Of a DNA stretch of 64,000 nt, positions 23,601-33,323 are shown piece after piece. Position 1 is the stretch's first letter; every line of letters starts with the position of its first letter. The translations under genes were made by a program, and so were the position numbers. Below the pieces are notes generated by a model. It saw nothing but the letters and a program-made list of their open reading frames with translations. It made no database searches and was not told the origin of the DNA. Location: positions 129,001 through 193,000 of the forward strand of contig PQWQ01000033.1 of the NCBI GenBank assembly GCA_002943765.1, written 5' to 3'. This DNA is from Psoroptes ovis (Eukaryota > Arthropoda > Arachnida > Sarcoptiformes > Psoroptidae).

Positions 23601-26600
23601 AATCAAGTGCAAATTTTTCACTTTGAAAGTCAAAGTAAATGACAATCATTTCATAATTGTATTCAGTAGTTTTTGCTGAGGATAATTTTCATTAAATAAA
23701 CCAAAGAAATCTTTGGCCAAAGTTAATAGATTCAGACGGTCAAAATATTTGAAATATTTTTTCTGGCGTTTAGATCAGAATCTATTTACAATTCAGGCAT
23801 TTATTCAGTCGGTAGTAATTTACCGATGTGCTGGCCCAAGTTATATTAGATTGTCCGAAAAGTTCATGCGACTTAATCAATAGAATTGTTCATGAAAATC
23901 TGCCACAACTTTCTGGACAGACTAATACTTGATTCAATTTATTCATTTCGCAAATAGCATTAATGAATAATGATAAAATATTTCATTTTCGTCGTAAAAA
24001 AGAAGCGAAATCATTTATATGATTCATTGAAATTATATATTACACAGCCGTTACACAGCAGACTTAATGCACGTAATATTTTTTCGTAAAATATTTGAAA
24101 ATAAATTCATTTACTACCGACAATAACTGTCAGGTTGTAATATTTGAATAAATAAATAATAATGATGTCTGAAAACATACATAAAAATGAATATACAAAC
24201 ACACCAGCAGATAAGAGTATTTTTATGATATTTTATATGAATGTTAATCGGACATGCAAGCAGAAATAGGCAAAAAATGTCAAAGTCAAAATAACAATGA
24301 ATTATAATAATCGTAATAATAATAATGATGATGATGATAATCAGGGCCGGTCCGACGCGGGTGCGAAAGTGTGCGAGGCACGCAGGCGGAAGGCGCTCAC
24401 GACCAGAAAAGGGCGCCTAGATTTCAAAATTAAAATCAGGAATGATTCTTTTCCAATTAAATCTATTATTTAGAAAGAAAATGAAGGGTCTCAAAATGAA
24501 ATTTTGGAGTTGTTAACCCTTAGCACTCTAGGCAGTTACAGCGCAAGCGAGCCAGTAGCTCGACAATTTTCACTTTCATGTCAAATGATCATACAAAGTT
24601 GTGACTGAGGGGCGCCTATCGAGTTGCTGCATCACATCTTGTGGTGAGTGAGACTCAGCGCTCGAGTGCAAAGAGTTAATTTTATTGTGAATTTTTATTT
24701 AGCCTGTGAGAAATCTCCCTGTGTAGCATAAGCTTTCCCTAAAAAAAACTTGCTGACAATTTTTTTTTAATTAACATTTTTTGCCAAGCAAATTTTACAT
24801 GCTTTGTCCACGGCGCTTTAGAGCGATTTTTTGAGATGCGCTTAGCGTATCTTCATCAAACCAGCATAAATAAATAGCGCAGACTTAAAATTGATCATTA
24901 TTCCACTTTTTTCGATCTGATAATTTTAGGCTATTACTCCCCTCTGGAAATATGAAAATTTTAAAATATTATTGTTAAGTTCAACTATGACTGTTTATTA
25001 AACATGCGTGTCTTGATGCTGATCTGGTGTATATAAACGCTGCGCTTGTTGTATTAGCTCAGTTGATGTTTACTATTGTCAATAATGACTTTGTGATTTT
25101 CATTCTTCAATTGTATTTATTGCTTTGTTTTCATCTCATTATTTTAAACTATTAATTCCATATTTATCAATCATCTATTCAATCATCAATAAATTATATT
25201 ATCAAAATTAACAATTATAGTCTTTTTTCCAACTCATTCAATCATTTAATAGGGATTTTCATTTTAAAAATTCATTAGGGTTTTTAGCTAATCCAATTTT
25301 AAAATTTTGTCACGTGAGAGTCTACTGGTCACTGATGACCATCGCGGCAGATAACGTGTGCAGCATCAACAAGTTTTGAGTACAAAATTGTACCACGAAA
25401 AAGAAGTCTGATTCCGAATTTATTTTTGCAATTTCAGAGTTTGTTAATTGATAATAAATCTTCATTGACATAGGATAATTAAATAAAATTTTCTAAATAT
25501 TTCATTAAACATATTTGAATAAATTGAATTAGGTATAATTAATTTGATGTCAATCAATGTTGGTCAGAGCGGTGAAAATAAATTAATTTGTCTTATTTGC
25601 ACCGGTGACCGGCAGGCTGCCACGTGAAAAATTATAAAATTATCTTGTATGAAAATTCTGATGAATTTTTAGAATGAAAATCATTACAAAGTGATTGAAT
25701 AGATATGAAAAATGAGCCAAAATTAGAGTTAAGAATTTTCATCTTTTCAAAGGACAGTTATAGCTAAAAATAACCCTTTCTGAGAAAAATCGATAAATGA
25801 TCATTTTCAAGTCTCCGCTATTCATTTACGCTAGTTCAGTCATTCTCAACCTTTTTTCGCTGCGGCACACTGAAAAAAGGAAAAGCCTTTATTTCCAAAA
25901 TCTTGCGGCACACCAAGTAAAAGAATGAGTTAGATTTCCGATTGCCGCACACATTTGAAATCTGGCGGAACACTGGTTGATAATGACTGCGCTAGTTTTA
26001 TGAAGATCCGTTGAGCGCATCTCAAGATATCCATCTGGGCGCCAACGTGCAGCCACGAAAAATGCGTTGGGCAGCCAACGTGTCAATGCCCAACTGACGT
26101 ATGCTGGGGTCTTTTCGTAAATGGCTTACCCAATGGGGGTAGCAAAATATGCTGGGGCGCCGGCTGATTTTCGCACGCACTCAAAAAAAACCTCGGACCG
26201 GCACTGATGATAATGATAATGATTGTCATGTGAATATCACATATGAATATCATAAAAAAAATTTCATAAATCATTTGATAAGTAAAAGTAGCATAAACGA
26301 TTCTTCGAAATAATATTCTTTTCATTAGTGTCTAAAGAGATTCGTGTTTATTTGTATTCGTATTTATTAGATTGTCCGCAAAGTTTTGACCGATTTTCAT
26401 GAGCAACTTTATCGAGATTAAGCGGAATGAACTTTTCGGACAATCTAATATTTGTTTATGTGAATGGATGAAACGATATTTTCATATAACTTTATATTTA
26501 TTTATTCAAACATTCATTTAAATCAAATAAATATTCATAGATATATTTGCATATTGGCAGAGATATATGCAAATAATACATGACAATTTCGTTTTATTCA

Positions 26601-29600
26601 AAAAATATCTGAATAAAAATTGATGTTTTTTTTGTGAAAATTTTTTCTCAAAAAAATCAAACAAACATTTTATATCCAATCAAATATTTTGATAGGAGAA
26701 ATATTTATTTGTTCCTGCAGCTAAACTCGAAAATTCGATTCAAATTCAATACAAGGGCACACGAGTATTGCGTGCGATTGATGATTAAGAAATGATTTGG
26801 GAGAATTTTGGAAAATTTTCTCGCTGCACAAATCCCAATGATAATTCAAGTGCAATTGCTTTATTAGATTGCCCGGAAAGTTCTGGCCGGTTATATCATA
26901 GAAAATCATTGGAAAATCGGCAAGAATTTTTCGGACAACTTAAATAGAATCAGAAAATATTAAGAAAATCTAAGGCTAAAGACTTACCAAAAATCTTGTG
27001 GTAATTTCAAATGAAAACCATGCATTACAAATGAGTTCAATATAAAAAAATGCATCATGTGCATCTGTTTTTTGTTTGTCCAAGGTCCATGTTGATTCAC
27101 CATGGTCATCACGATCATCTTGATCATCATTAATTTTCCATTCATTTTCAATTGAATTTTGATCATTTAAATTAATATTATCACTGTGGATTGTATTATC
27201 ACTAATCGATGTTGATGATAATTGAGCATTTGTCGTCGATGATTTCGATGATGATAATATCGATTGTTTATGACGATGTCTATGTCGATGTGAATTCGAT
27301 GTTAATGATGGTTGTTGTTGAATATTTTGATGCTTAGAATGATACTGTTGCAGCTGTAAATGTTGTTGATATGAAATCGATGAATATGGTGAATATGGTG
27401 GACGAAAATTTGGTTGTTGTCGAATGGTTCGATTCCATATGACTGGTACACGCATATTTGGATGTGTTTTAATGCAAAACGAAAATATTGATACACAAAT
27501 GAAAAATACGGAGATTATGGCGACACCCTAGAATTGCGTAATCAAATTAATAAATGAATAAAGGATTAATAAAATCAATTGAAATTTAATTAAACAAGAA
27601 GGATTGATTGTGAGTGCCACACACTGTAAAGTCATAAATTCACATAAATAAAATAAGTAAATACAAATCTAATCGAAATTGATTTTCATTTGATTTGAGT
27701 TTCATTATTATTATTATTATCAAAATGTCAATATAAATAAATAAAGTGAATAAATGCAGAGAAAAGCATTGAAAATTGATTGTATTGATTATTTTAGATT
27801 GTCCGAAAAGTTTTGACCGATTTTCATGAACAACTCTATAGGTGATTATGCGGAATGAACTTTTCGGACAGCCTTGAATATATTTTTTTTCAATGTTTTA
27901 AACATGAATAATCATAATAATGACAATAATATTGAAATATTAAATTGTCCGAAAAGTTTATTCCGCTTAATCCGATAGAGTTGCTCATGAAAATCGGTCA
28001 GAACTTTTCGAACAACATTAATATTTGGTTGTATTTGAAAATAAATAAATATCATTCATTCATGCATTTTGCTTTTCAATTTCAATTTTAAATAATTTAC
28101 ATGCTGTCAAAATGTATTTTCATTTGAAGGCAGAGAACAGAGAAAATGAATGGATAAATAAATGAATAAATGACGTTTTTCATTCATTCATTCATTCATT
28201 CATTTGAATTTGTTGAATCACTGAACATATTGGCTGACACTGAGTTAATCCATAAAGTAGCATTATTTTCATAATCATTTATGGCAGGGAAAATAATGTT
28301 CGAACGCACGCAATATTTATTATTATTGAAAAAAACAGCCGAATAAATAAATGGAAAATTGATTATCGTCGAAATAAAATAAATGAGTAAATACACAAAC
28401 AAATAAACAATCGATTATTGTCGAAAAATCGAATAAATGAAATCAGAAAATCAAAAAATAATCAAAATCAATGCATATTTGCCTCGAAGAAAATATTAGA
28501 CTGTCCGAAAAGTTTTGACTGATTTTCATGAACAACTCTAATCGTATTAATCCGTATGAACTTTTCGGACAACCTCAAATATTCATTAATGTCATTCATT
28601 CAACATACGATAAGCGCTTTGCCTCCCTAATACCTGGGGAGATGATATGAAATAATTTTAAATTTAAGGCTCTCATTGGGGGGTTTGCCTGATGACATAC
28701 ATTAAATATTTTTTTCACCATAAAAAACTCCCACAACTTTTAATCATTGTCATCATCGTGAATTGATGATGATGGCTGATTAATGAAATGTTTAAATTAT
28801 CATTAATTCATTCATTCATTCATTTTGTTTCTGATTATTATGTGTGAATGTGTAATAATTTATGAAATTGAAAATAAATGAAAAAATAATACATTCATTT
28901 ATTTATATTCATATATGAATCATCTATTAGGTTGTCCGAAAAGTTCATTACGCTTAATCAATCGAGAGTTGTTCATGAAAATCGGCCAAAACTTTTCGGA
29001 CAACCTAAATATATTTCAATATTATTATTTATATTTTTTAATGAGAAAACTGATAGTTTCGTGTTTTGAATTTTAAATGAATCAATTCGAATCGAGTGGT
29101 ATTGTTTTCAAAATTTCTCAATTTCAAATTTAGATTACTCTACGTGAAAATATATTGATAATATAATGAAATAATAATAATGTAAACTAATAATATTAGG
29201 TTGTCCGAAAAGTTTTTGCCAATTATCATTGGGAATCGATGATAAAATCGGCAAGAACTTATCGGACAACCTAATAATTGAAACTGAATTGATTAGTATC
29301 CCAAAATCAAATTATGTGAATGATTTGAATCTTATTTCGAATATGTCAATAAAGGGTTCTATGGAATTAAATTATAAGACAAAAACTTACTTTGGCTGCA
29401 TTGGATGAATATGGTTCATCAAACAATAACCATATTTTAGGTTTTAATCGCTGCCAACGTGTCAATTTTCCTTGGTGATATTGTTCTTCGTAACCGAATT
29501 TTTTCGACATTTCCTCCTCAGTTAAGCTTGATGCATCCATATCCAAGGTGTCGAGGATGGCCAATGTTTGTTGTGTATCACGATGACATGTATAGGTCAT

Positions 29601-30214
29601 CCAACAGCAAGGTTCGACCTGATAAAAAAAGATTGAATTATTTAAAGGGTTATTTTTGAATAACAATCTCAAATCACCTGATTAGCATCTAGACCCCAAA
29701 ATTCAAGCTCTTCTTCGAATAATGGACCACATACATTCGTAGGATAATGTAGTTTACCGGTTCGATAATAATTAAGGATTTGTGCAAACACACCTGGGTG
29801 ACGATCGAAAAAATATTCATTCAATACAGGGTCATAATTGGCTAATGCTTCAGTCAGCCGTGATAACCTTGTGGCCGGTATTTTTTTCAAGGTCGTTTTA
29901 TATGTCTCAAAACGTATACCGCCAACATTTAATGTTACACGATTATTATCACTGATACTACTATTCATGCTGCTAGCTGTCAGCAGACCACTGGTGCTGC
30001 CACCACCACCAAATGATGTTAAATCGTTGGGCGTCAGATAGCCACCAGCGCCAACACCTCCATGATGATGATGATAATTTGAATGATGTGGATGATAACT
30101 TTGATTTTGATTACTGCCACCATAGGCTAATCGATTAGGGCTACATCCACCAATCGTTGAACTATTGGCAATTGAACCAACGGTTCCAGTTGGAATATAT
30201 CCACGTGCAAACAT
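14642..30214 (-). CDS. Shaw: Shaw-type (Kv3) voltage-gated potassium channel alpha subunit
   Basis: Seven exons: 30214-29678, 29618-29391, 27527-26988, 19678-19285, 19052-18480, 15249-14642, where the first two carry the T1 domain. (That list is six blocks; I see no seventh.) They join in phase to 959 residues. T1: RVTLNVGGIRFETYKTTLKK to FWGLDANQ, VEPCCWMTYTCHRD, DEPYSSNAAK, nearly as in fly Shaw. S1 exon: GVAIISVFFICVSIFSFCIK, with a long polar S1-S2 loop insert rich in Q, S, H and N. S4: IRILRLFKLTRHSRGLKIL; pore: MTTVGYGD; S6: LTIALPVPVIVSNF. The C-terminus is a P/T/S-rich tail plus a predicted last exon. The channel gives non-inactivating K+ current in neurons. Introns (59 bp to 7.3 kb) are packed with MITEs. 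The last exon rests only on phase (G|AT) and an open frame. Confidence 0.88.
15451..15532 (-). mobile_element. MITE family 1 copy in Shaw last intron
   Basis: GGTTGTCCGAAAAGTTCATT to AACTTTTCGGACAGCCTAA. Confidence 0.9.
15709..15789. mobile_element. MITE family 1, symmetric subtype
   Basis: Longer inverted arms: AGCTGTCCTAAAAGTTCTTA and GGCCAAAACTTTCCGGTCAA. It lacks the CTCTATCGGATTAAGC middle and has an AT-only centre instead. Confidence 0.75.
16028..16108 (+). mobile_element. MITE family 1 copy in Shaw last intron
   Basis: GATTGTCCGGAAAATTTTGA to GAACTTTTCGGACAACCTAA. Confidence 0.85.
16241..16323 (+). mobile_element. MITE family 1 copy in Shaw last intron
   Basis: GGTTGTCCGAAAAGTTCTCA to AACTTTTCGGACAACTTG; the right end has decayed. 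Confidence 0.85.
16722..16803 (-). mobile_element. MITE family 1 copy in Shaw last intron
   Basis: GCTTGTCCGAAAAATTCATA to AACTTTTCGGACAATCTAA. Confidence 0.85.
17011..17093 (+). mobile_element. MITE family 1 copy in Shaw last intron
   Basis: TTAGGTTGTCCTAAAAGTTT to GAACTTTTCGGACAACCTAA, flanked by TA. Confidence 0.9.
17359..17441 (-). mobile_element. MITE family 1 copy in Shaw last intron
   Basis: GGTTGTCCGAAAAGTTTATT to GACTTTTCGGACAACCTAA. Confidence 0.9.
17824..17907 (-). mobile_element. MITE family 1 copy in Shaw last intron
   Basis: GGTTGTCCGGAAAGTTCATT to AACTTTTCGGACAACCTAA. Confidence 0.9.
18376..18449 (+). mobile_element. MITE family 1 copy with short internal deletion
   Basis: The middle lacks the AACAACTCTATC part, so the copy is about 74 bp. 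It ends about 30 bp below the donor of the 18480-19052 exon. Confidence 0.9.
19099..19222. mobile_element. MITE family 2 copy in Shaw intron
   Basis: Fold-back element: TTTCAAGTTTAAATTCGGAG to TACGAATTAAAACTTGAAAC, flanked by TA. It occupies more than half of the 232-bp intron between the pore and S6 exons. Confidence 0.8.
19774..19855 (-). mobile_element. MITE family 1 copy in Shaw 7.3-kb intron
   Basis: TTAGGTTGTCCGAAAAGTTC to AACTTTACGGACGACCTAA. Confidence 0.9.
20007..20089 (+). mobile_element. MITE family 1 copy in Shaw 7.3-kb intron
   Basis: TTAGGGTTGTCCGAAAAGTT (one extra G) to AACTTTTTGGACAGCCTAA. Confidence 0.88.
20318..20399 (-). mobile_element. MITE family 1 copy in Shaw 7.3-kb intron
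   Basis: TTAGGTTGTCGGGAAAGTTC to AACTTTTCGGACAACCTAA. Confidence 0.9.
20673..20755 (+). mobile_element. MITE family 1 copy in Shaw 7.3-kb intron
   Basis: GGATGTCCGAAAAGTTCTGA to GAACTTTTTGGACAACCTG. Confidence 0.85.
21078..21160 (+). mobile_element. MITE family 1 copy in Shaw 7.3-kb intron
   Basis: CAGGTTGTCCGTAAAATTCT to AACTTTTCGAACAACCTG. Confidence 0.85.
21331..21412 (+). mobile_element. MITE family 1 copy in Shaw 7.3-kb intron
   Basis: AAGGTTGTCCGTAAAGTTTT to GAACTTTTCGGACAGCCTAA. Confidence 0.9.
21923..22004 (-). mobile_element. MITE family 1 copy in Shaw 7.3-kb intron
   Basis: TTAGGTTGTCCTAAAAGTTC to AACTTTACGGACAACCTAA. Confidence 0.9.
22199..22280 (+). mobile_element. MITE family 1 copy in Shaw 7.3-kb intron
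   Basis: GAGCTGTCCGAAAAGTTTTG to GAACTTTTCGGACAACCAAA. Confidence 0.88.
22388..22471 (+). mobile_element. MITE family 1 copy in Shaw 7.3-kb intron
   Basis: TTGGCTGTCCGAAAAGTTCT to AACTTTTCGGACAGCCTAA. Only about 107 bp separate it from the previous copy. Confidence 0.9.
22754..22837. mobile_element. MITE family 1, symmetric subtype
   Basis: GTTGTCCTAAAAGTTTTTGC pairs with GCAAAAACTTTACGGACAAC. The centre is AT-rich, without the GGATTAAGCGGAATG block. Confidence 0.85.
22945..23024 (-). mobile_element. MITE family 1 copy, degenerate right end
   Basis: ATTGTCCGAAAAGTTTATGC to AACTTTGCCGACAACG. Confidence 0.8.
23381..23461 (+). mobile_element. MITE family 1 copy in Shaw 7.3-kb intron
   Basis: TTGGTTGTCCGAAAAGTTTT to AACTTTTCGGAAAACCTAA. 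Confidence 0.9.
23846..23926 (-). mobile_element. MITE family 1 copy in Shaw 7.3-kb intron
   Basis: TTAGATTGTCCGAAAAGTTC to AACTTTCTGGACAGACTAA. Confidence 0.85.
24973..25213 (+). mobile_element. Candidate solo LTR, 241 bp
   Basis: Begins TGTTAAG and ends ATTAACA (TG...CA with short inverted ends), flanked by the 5-bp duplication ATTAT at 24968-24972 and 25214-25218. Inside are a TATATAAA at 25030, a TCAGTTG arthropod-type initiator whose A is 31 bp downstream (25061), and an AATAAA poly(A) signal near 25189, in the order U3-R-U5 requires. No internal retrotransposon coding sequence adjoins it, so recombination between two LTRs is inferred. A BEL/Pao or Gypsy origin is possible; I cannot decide. 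Confidence 0.7.
25837..25989. mobile_element. hAT-type MITE, 153 bp, nested
   Basis: Ends CAGTCATTCTCAACC and, inverted, CAGTCATTATCAACC, flanked by the 8-bp duplication CGCTAGTT (25829-25836 and 25990-25997). Internal GCGGCACAC words recur, as in widespread hAT elements with CTCAACC ends. It inserted into the larger hAT element. Confidence 0.88.
26366..26449 (+). mobile_element. MITE family 1 copy in Shaw 7.3-kb intron
   Basis: TTAGATTGTCCGCAAAGTTT to GAACTTTTCGGACAATCTAA. Confidence 0.9.
26863..26942. mobile_element. MITE family 1, symmetric subtype
   Basis: GATTGCCCGGAAAGTTCTGG pairs with GCAAGAATTTTTCGGACAAC around a TATATCATAG centre. It lies 46 bp from the S1-S2 exon donor. Confidence 0.8.
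27793..27876 (+). mobile_element. MITE family 1 copy in Shaw intron 2
   Basis: TTAGATTGTCCGAAAAGTTT to GAACTTTTCGGACAGCCTTG. Confidence 0.88.
27940..28021 (-). mobile_element. MITE family 1 copy in Shaw intron 2
   Basis: TTAAATTGTCCGAAAAGTTT to AACTTTTCGAACAACATTAA. Confidence 0.85.
28181..28204. repeat. Tetranucleotide microsatellite (CATT)n
   Basis: About six perfect CATT units; similar shorter runs occur at 28804-28824. Confidence 0.8.
28496..28578 (+). mobile_element. MITE family 1 copy in Shaw intron 2
   Basis: TTAGACTGTCCGAAAAGTTT to GAACTTTTCGGACAACCTCA. Confidence 0.88.
28926..29008 (-). mobile_element. MITE family 1 copy in Shaw intron 2
   Basis: TTAGGTTGTCCGAAAAGTTC to AACTTTTCGGACAACCTAA. 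Confidence 0.92.
29196..29273. mobile_element. MITE family 1, symmetric subtype
   Basis: TTAGGTTGTCCGAAAAGTTT then TTGCC; right arm GGCAAGAACTTATCGGACAA. Flanked by TA. Confidence 0.88.
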
Positions 30215-30403
30215 TATTATTCATTTAAATTTAATCCAATTTTCGATATTTTCACGTTGAGAAAGGGTTAAATATTTGAAAAATTAATCAAATCTAATAC
30301 ATGATTCGATCACTGTGGATATCACAAATCCATGTTTCATATAAATGTATTTTCAATGGAAAATCTTGATGAATTATGACATTGAATACGCATTGAAATA
30401 TTT

Positions 30404-30485
30404 CTGGCTGTCCGAAAAGTTCGTTCCGCTTAATCTCGATAGAGATGTTCATGAAAATTTAGCCAAAACTTTGCGGACAACCAAT
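30404..30485 (-). mobile_element. MITE family 1 copy upstream of Shaw
   Basis: GGCTGTCCGAAAAGTTCGTT to AACTTTGCGGACAACC; 190 bp upstream of the Shaw start codon. Confidence 0.88.
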
Positions 30486-31521
30486 CACTAATACATTGAT
30501 ATAATAATTTATGACGAATAACCAAGCCAGAACAATATATGTGTTTGTGTATTCAAATTCAAATTCAAATACGAAATTCAATTTTTCATATTTTTCTTCG
30601 TTTTTCTCTGCCGAAAAATTAATAACTTTCAAAAGAGGACACAAACCATAAATTAAAAATAAAATGAATGAAAAATCGAAAATCGATCAATCAATTTCCA
30701 ATAATAATAATAATAATCAAACATTTAGCTTTGTTTGTTTGCTTATTTATTCGTTTATTCATTCGTTTGATTGGAGTGCCAAGTTGGAATTTTTCAATTG
30801 AATTCAATACAATTCAATTGAATTCAATTTTTTAATAAATAAATTTTGGTTCATTCATTCACGAATATCTTCAATTATTTAATCATATATTACCATGGCC
30901 CCAGCACTTGTGTTGGTCCTATTCAGTGAGAAATAACGGGGGAAAATGGGAGAAAAATTGAAATGAAATTATTAATAAAATGAGTGAATATTCTAAGATG
31001 AATATCTAAGACATATCTGCGAAGCATCAAACAACAATTTTTGGAAATTTTCCTTTGAAAATTTCCCTAAGAAACTTTGTATAAATTCATATTCTTATTA
31101 GGACCAGATGAGAGCACGGAAAATCTTGAAATTTCAATTAAATATTTCATTTTGTTCTCGTCTGCTGCAGTTGAATTGGATGGGAATGTGAATGGAATGA
31201 ATTTTTCAATTTTCAAAGTTGGAGCCTTTTGGAATATTTTTGGAAATGAAGAAACCAAAGAAAACGGGCGTCATGCTTGAAAATGCTCTGCATTTGATGT
31301 CATTTTTCCTATTCGCAAGGCGTCGTCGAAGGGCGTCAAATTTTGGTTTGAATTTGTTGGAAGAAATTTGTTGGAAACAACAAAAAATTTGGGAAATTTT
31401 CTTGTTTCACAGATTCAAGTATATTTGGTTGAATTATAATTTTGCCTTAATAATAACTCAATGATATAATTATTGATGATGAATTCTTGAATTATAAAGT
31501 TTCTTTGGGATTCTTTGTTAT

Positions 31522-31605
31522 TTCAAGTTGTACGGAAAGTTTTGGCCGATTTTCAATGAGCAATTTCGATTGATTAAGCAGAATGAACTTTTCGGACAGC
31601 CTAAA
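31522..31605 (+). mobile_element. MITE family 1 copy
   Basis: AAGTTGTACGGAAAGTTTTG to GAACTTTTCGGACAGCCTAA. Confidence 0.88.
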
Positions 31606-32230
31606 TATTTGACAAATAATGTTTAACAAATGTGTATGAGGCTGTGGAATAATTTGAAAATGAAAAATATTGAAAAATGATTAAAACTGTTTGAATTATG
31701 CCACACACACACATGATCATATTGGTACAATTCAAACACAAGGGCCCAAATCAAAAATTTCAAATTCAAAAATGGAAAATTTTACACAAAATTTTCGCAG
31801 TGAACAACACAAGTACCAGGAACAACAGCCAGCCAGCCAACCAAACAAGCGTTCTGCTAAATTAATCAATTTAAATGTTTTGAAGAGTTTCGTTTTGGTT
31901 TTCAGTTGTTATGCAGTCTTCATTTGATAAAAACACAAGGAAATACAGCTCCTTGTAAACTCGAAAGAGAATGAATAAGAGAATAACATTTGATTGTAAT
32001 GGTAATGATAACATTGAAATGATATAAAAATAATAATAATAAAATATAATCATAGACTCGATAAGAACAATAATACAATACGAACACATTAAACAACACA
32101 TAAATGAAATTAAAAGTAATAATAATAATAATAACGAAGAAACTTGTATACGTTTTTTTTTTGTTTTGTTCTTCAGTTTCATTGTATCAAGACATTAATA
32201 AGATTTGTACAATGATTTTTCTTTGAAATA

Positions 32231-32310
32231 TTAGGTTGTCCGGAAAGTTTTGGCCGATTTTCATGAACTTTATCGGTGATTAAGCGGAATGAACTTTTCG
32301 GACAGCCTAA
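32231..32310 (+). mobile_element. MITE family 1 copy
   Basis: TTAGGTTGTCCGGAAAGTTT to GAACTTTTCGGACAGCCTAA, with TA on both sides. Confidence 0.92.
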
Positions 32311-32471
32311 TATTCCCAAAGATACAAATGTTGAACACATTTCTTAGATCTTAGATAGATCTGAATATACGTGGGCCAGATAAAGAATGATTGGAAGAAT
32401 AATTTTGATTTTCTTTTCATTCAAATAAATAAGAAAATTTCATTATTTTCTTTTCATTCTCAAGATTTCTA

Positions 32472-32552
32472 TTATGATTGTCCGTAAAGTTCTGGCGGAT
32501 TTTTATGAGCAACTCTATTGATTAAACAGAATGAACTTTTCGGACAACTTAA
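32472..32552 (+). mobile_element. MITE family 1 copy
   Basis: TATGATTGTCCGTAAAGTTC to GAACTTTTCGGACAACTTAA. Confidence 0.88.
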
Positions 32553-33015
32553 TATTTTTTTATTCTCAAGATTTCTATTTTGATTTTCGAAAAATATATG
32601 ATACGGAAAGAATGGCAAAAAATGCCAGAAAAAAAATCAAAGAATCAATGACATTTACTAAGAAAGTTCAAAAGAACTGTGTATACCAATTACAATTGTA
32701 TCATTATACAATTCATTATAGAATTCATTCATTTTTGATTGAAAACATATTATCCGGTCAATTCAAATTGAATTCAATTCAAATGAAATCAAATAGAAAA
32801 TGGAAAAAAAAAATAAGTTTCTTTAGACTTTGTCAATGTCTACATAAGAGAAAGAACAGATGGTCATTCATTAATTTTGGGCGAACAATTAATGGAATAA
32901 ATTACAATTTCATTACTTTCATTTATATTTTGAATGGTCTAAATTTCTATGAATGAATACATATAATTTATTGGTATAATTATCACCGTTATAATAAGTA
33001 TTTGATGAATAATTA

Positions 33016-33046
33016 TTAGGTTGTCCGAAAAGTTCATTCCGCTCAA
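33016..33046 (-). mobile_element. MITE family 1 fragment (one arm only)
   Basis: TTAGGTTGTCCGAAAAGTTC followed by ATTCCGCT, then the similarity stops. No right arm is found within 150 bp. Confidence 0.75.
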
Positions 33047-33240
33047 AGTCCAAAAAGAGTCCAGTGAATCTGGTAAAATTTAATGAAATTAATTTACTTT
33101 GATGATAATTTGTTGGTCATTAATGCTTATGATCGCTTGAAAAGAGTCGTTCGAGTGGATTCAAAGCATGAAAAATTGCTAATAATTATACAGTTTGCCA
33201 CAACAGAAAATGAATGGATGGAGAAATTTTGGAAAAAATG

Positions 33241-33323
33241 TTAGGTTGTCCGAAAAGTTCATTGGGCTTAATCACGATCAGAGTTGCTAATAAAAATCGG
33301 CCATAACTTTTCGGACAACCTAA
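33241..33323 (-). mobile_element. MITE family 1 copy
   Basis: TTAGGTTGTCCGAAAAGTTC to AACTTTTCGGACAACCTAA. Confidence 0.92.

Larger units (their letters stand above)
24342..26206. mobile_element. Non-autonomous hAT-type element, 1,865 bp
   Basis: Ends CAGGGCCGGTCCGA and, inverted, CAGTGCCGGTCCGA. It is flanked by a perfect 8-bp target duplication ATGATAAT (24334-24341 and 26207-26214). Eight-base duplications and CAG-type ends are hallmarks of the hAT superfamily. The subterminal parts are GC-richer than the host intron. No transposase frame is present, only a spurious 65-codon frame, so it must have moved with help from a full-length relative. It has itself been hit twice, by a solo LTR (24973-25213) and a small hAT MITE (25837-25989). 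It lies in the 7.3-kb Shaw intron. Confidence 0.88.

Noticed and set aside
25889..26086. 65-codon open frame inside the hAT element as transposase remnant
   Set aside because: It crosses the nested MITE and shows no zinc-finger or hAT dimerisation motif.
32531..32956. 141-codon open frame in the gene-free region
   Set aside because: It begins within a MITE, is rich in K, N, I and F codons expected from AT-rich DNA, and matches nothing known to me.
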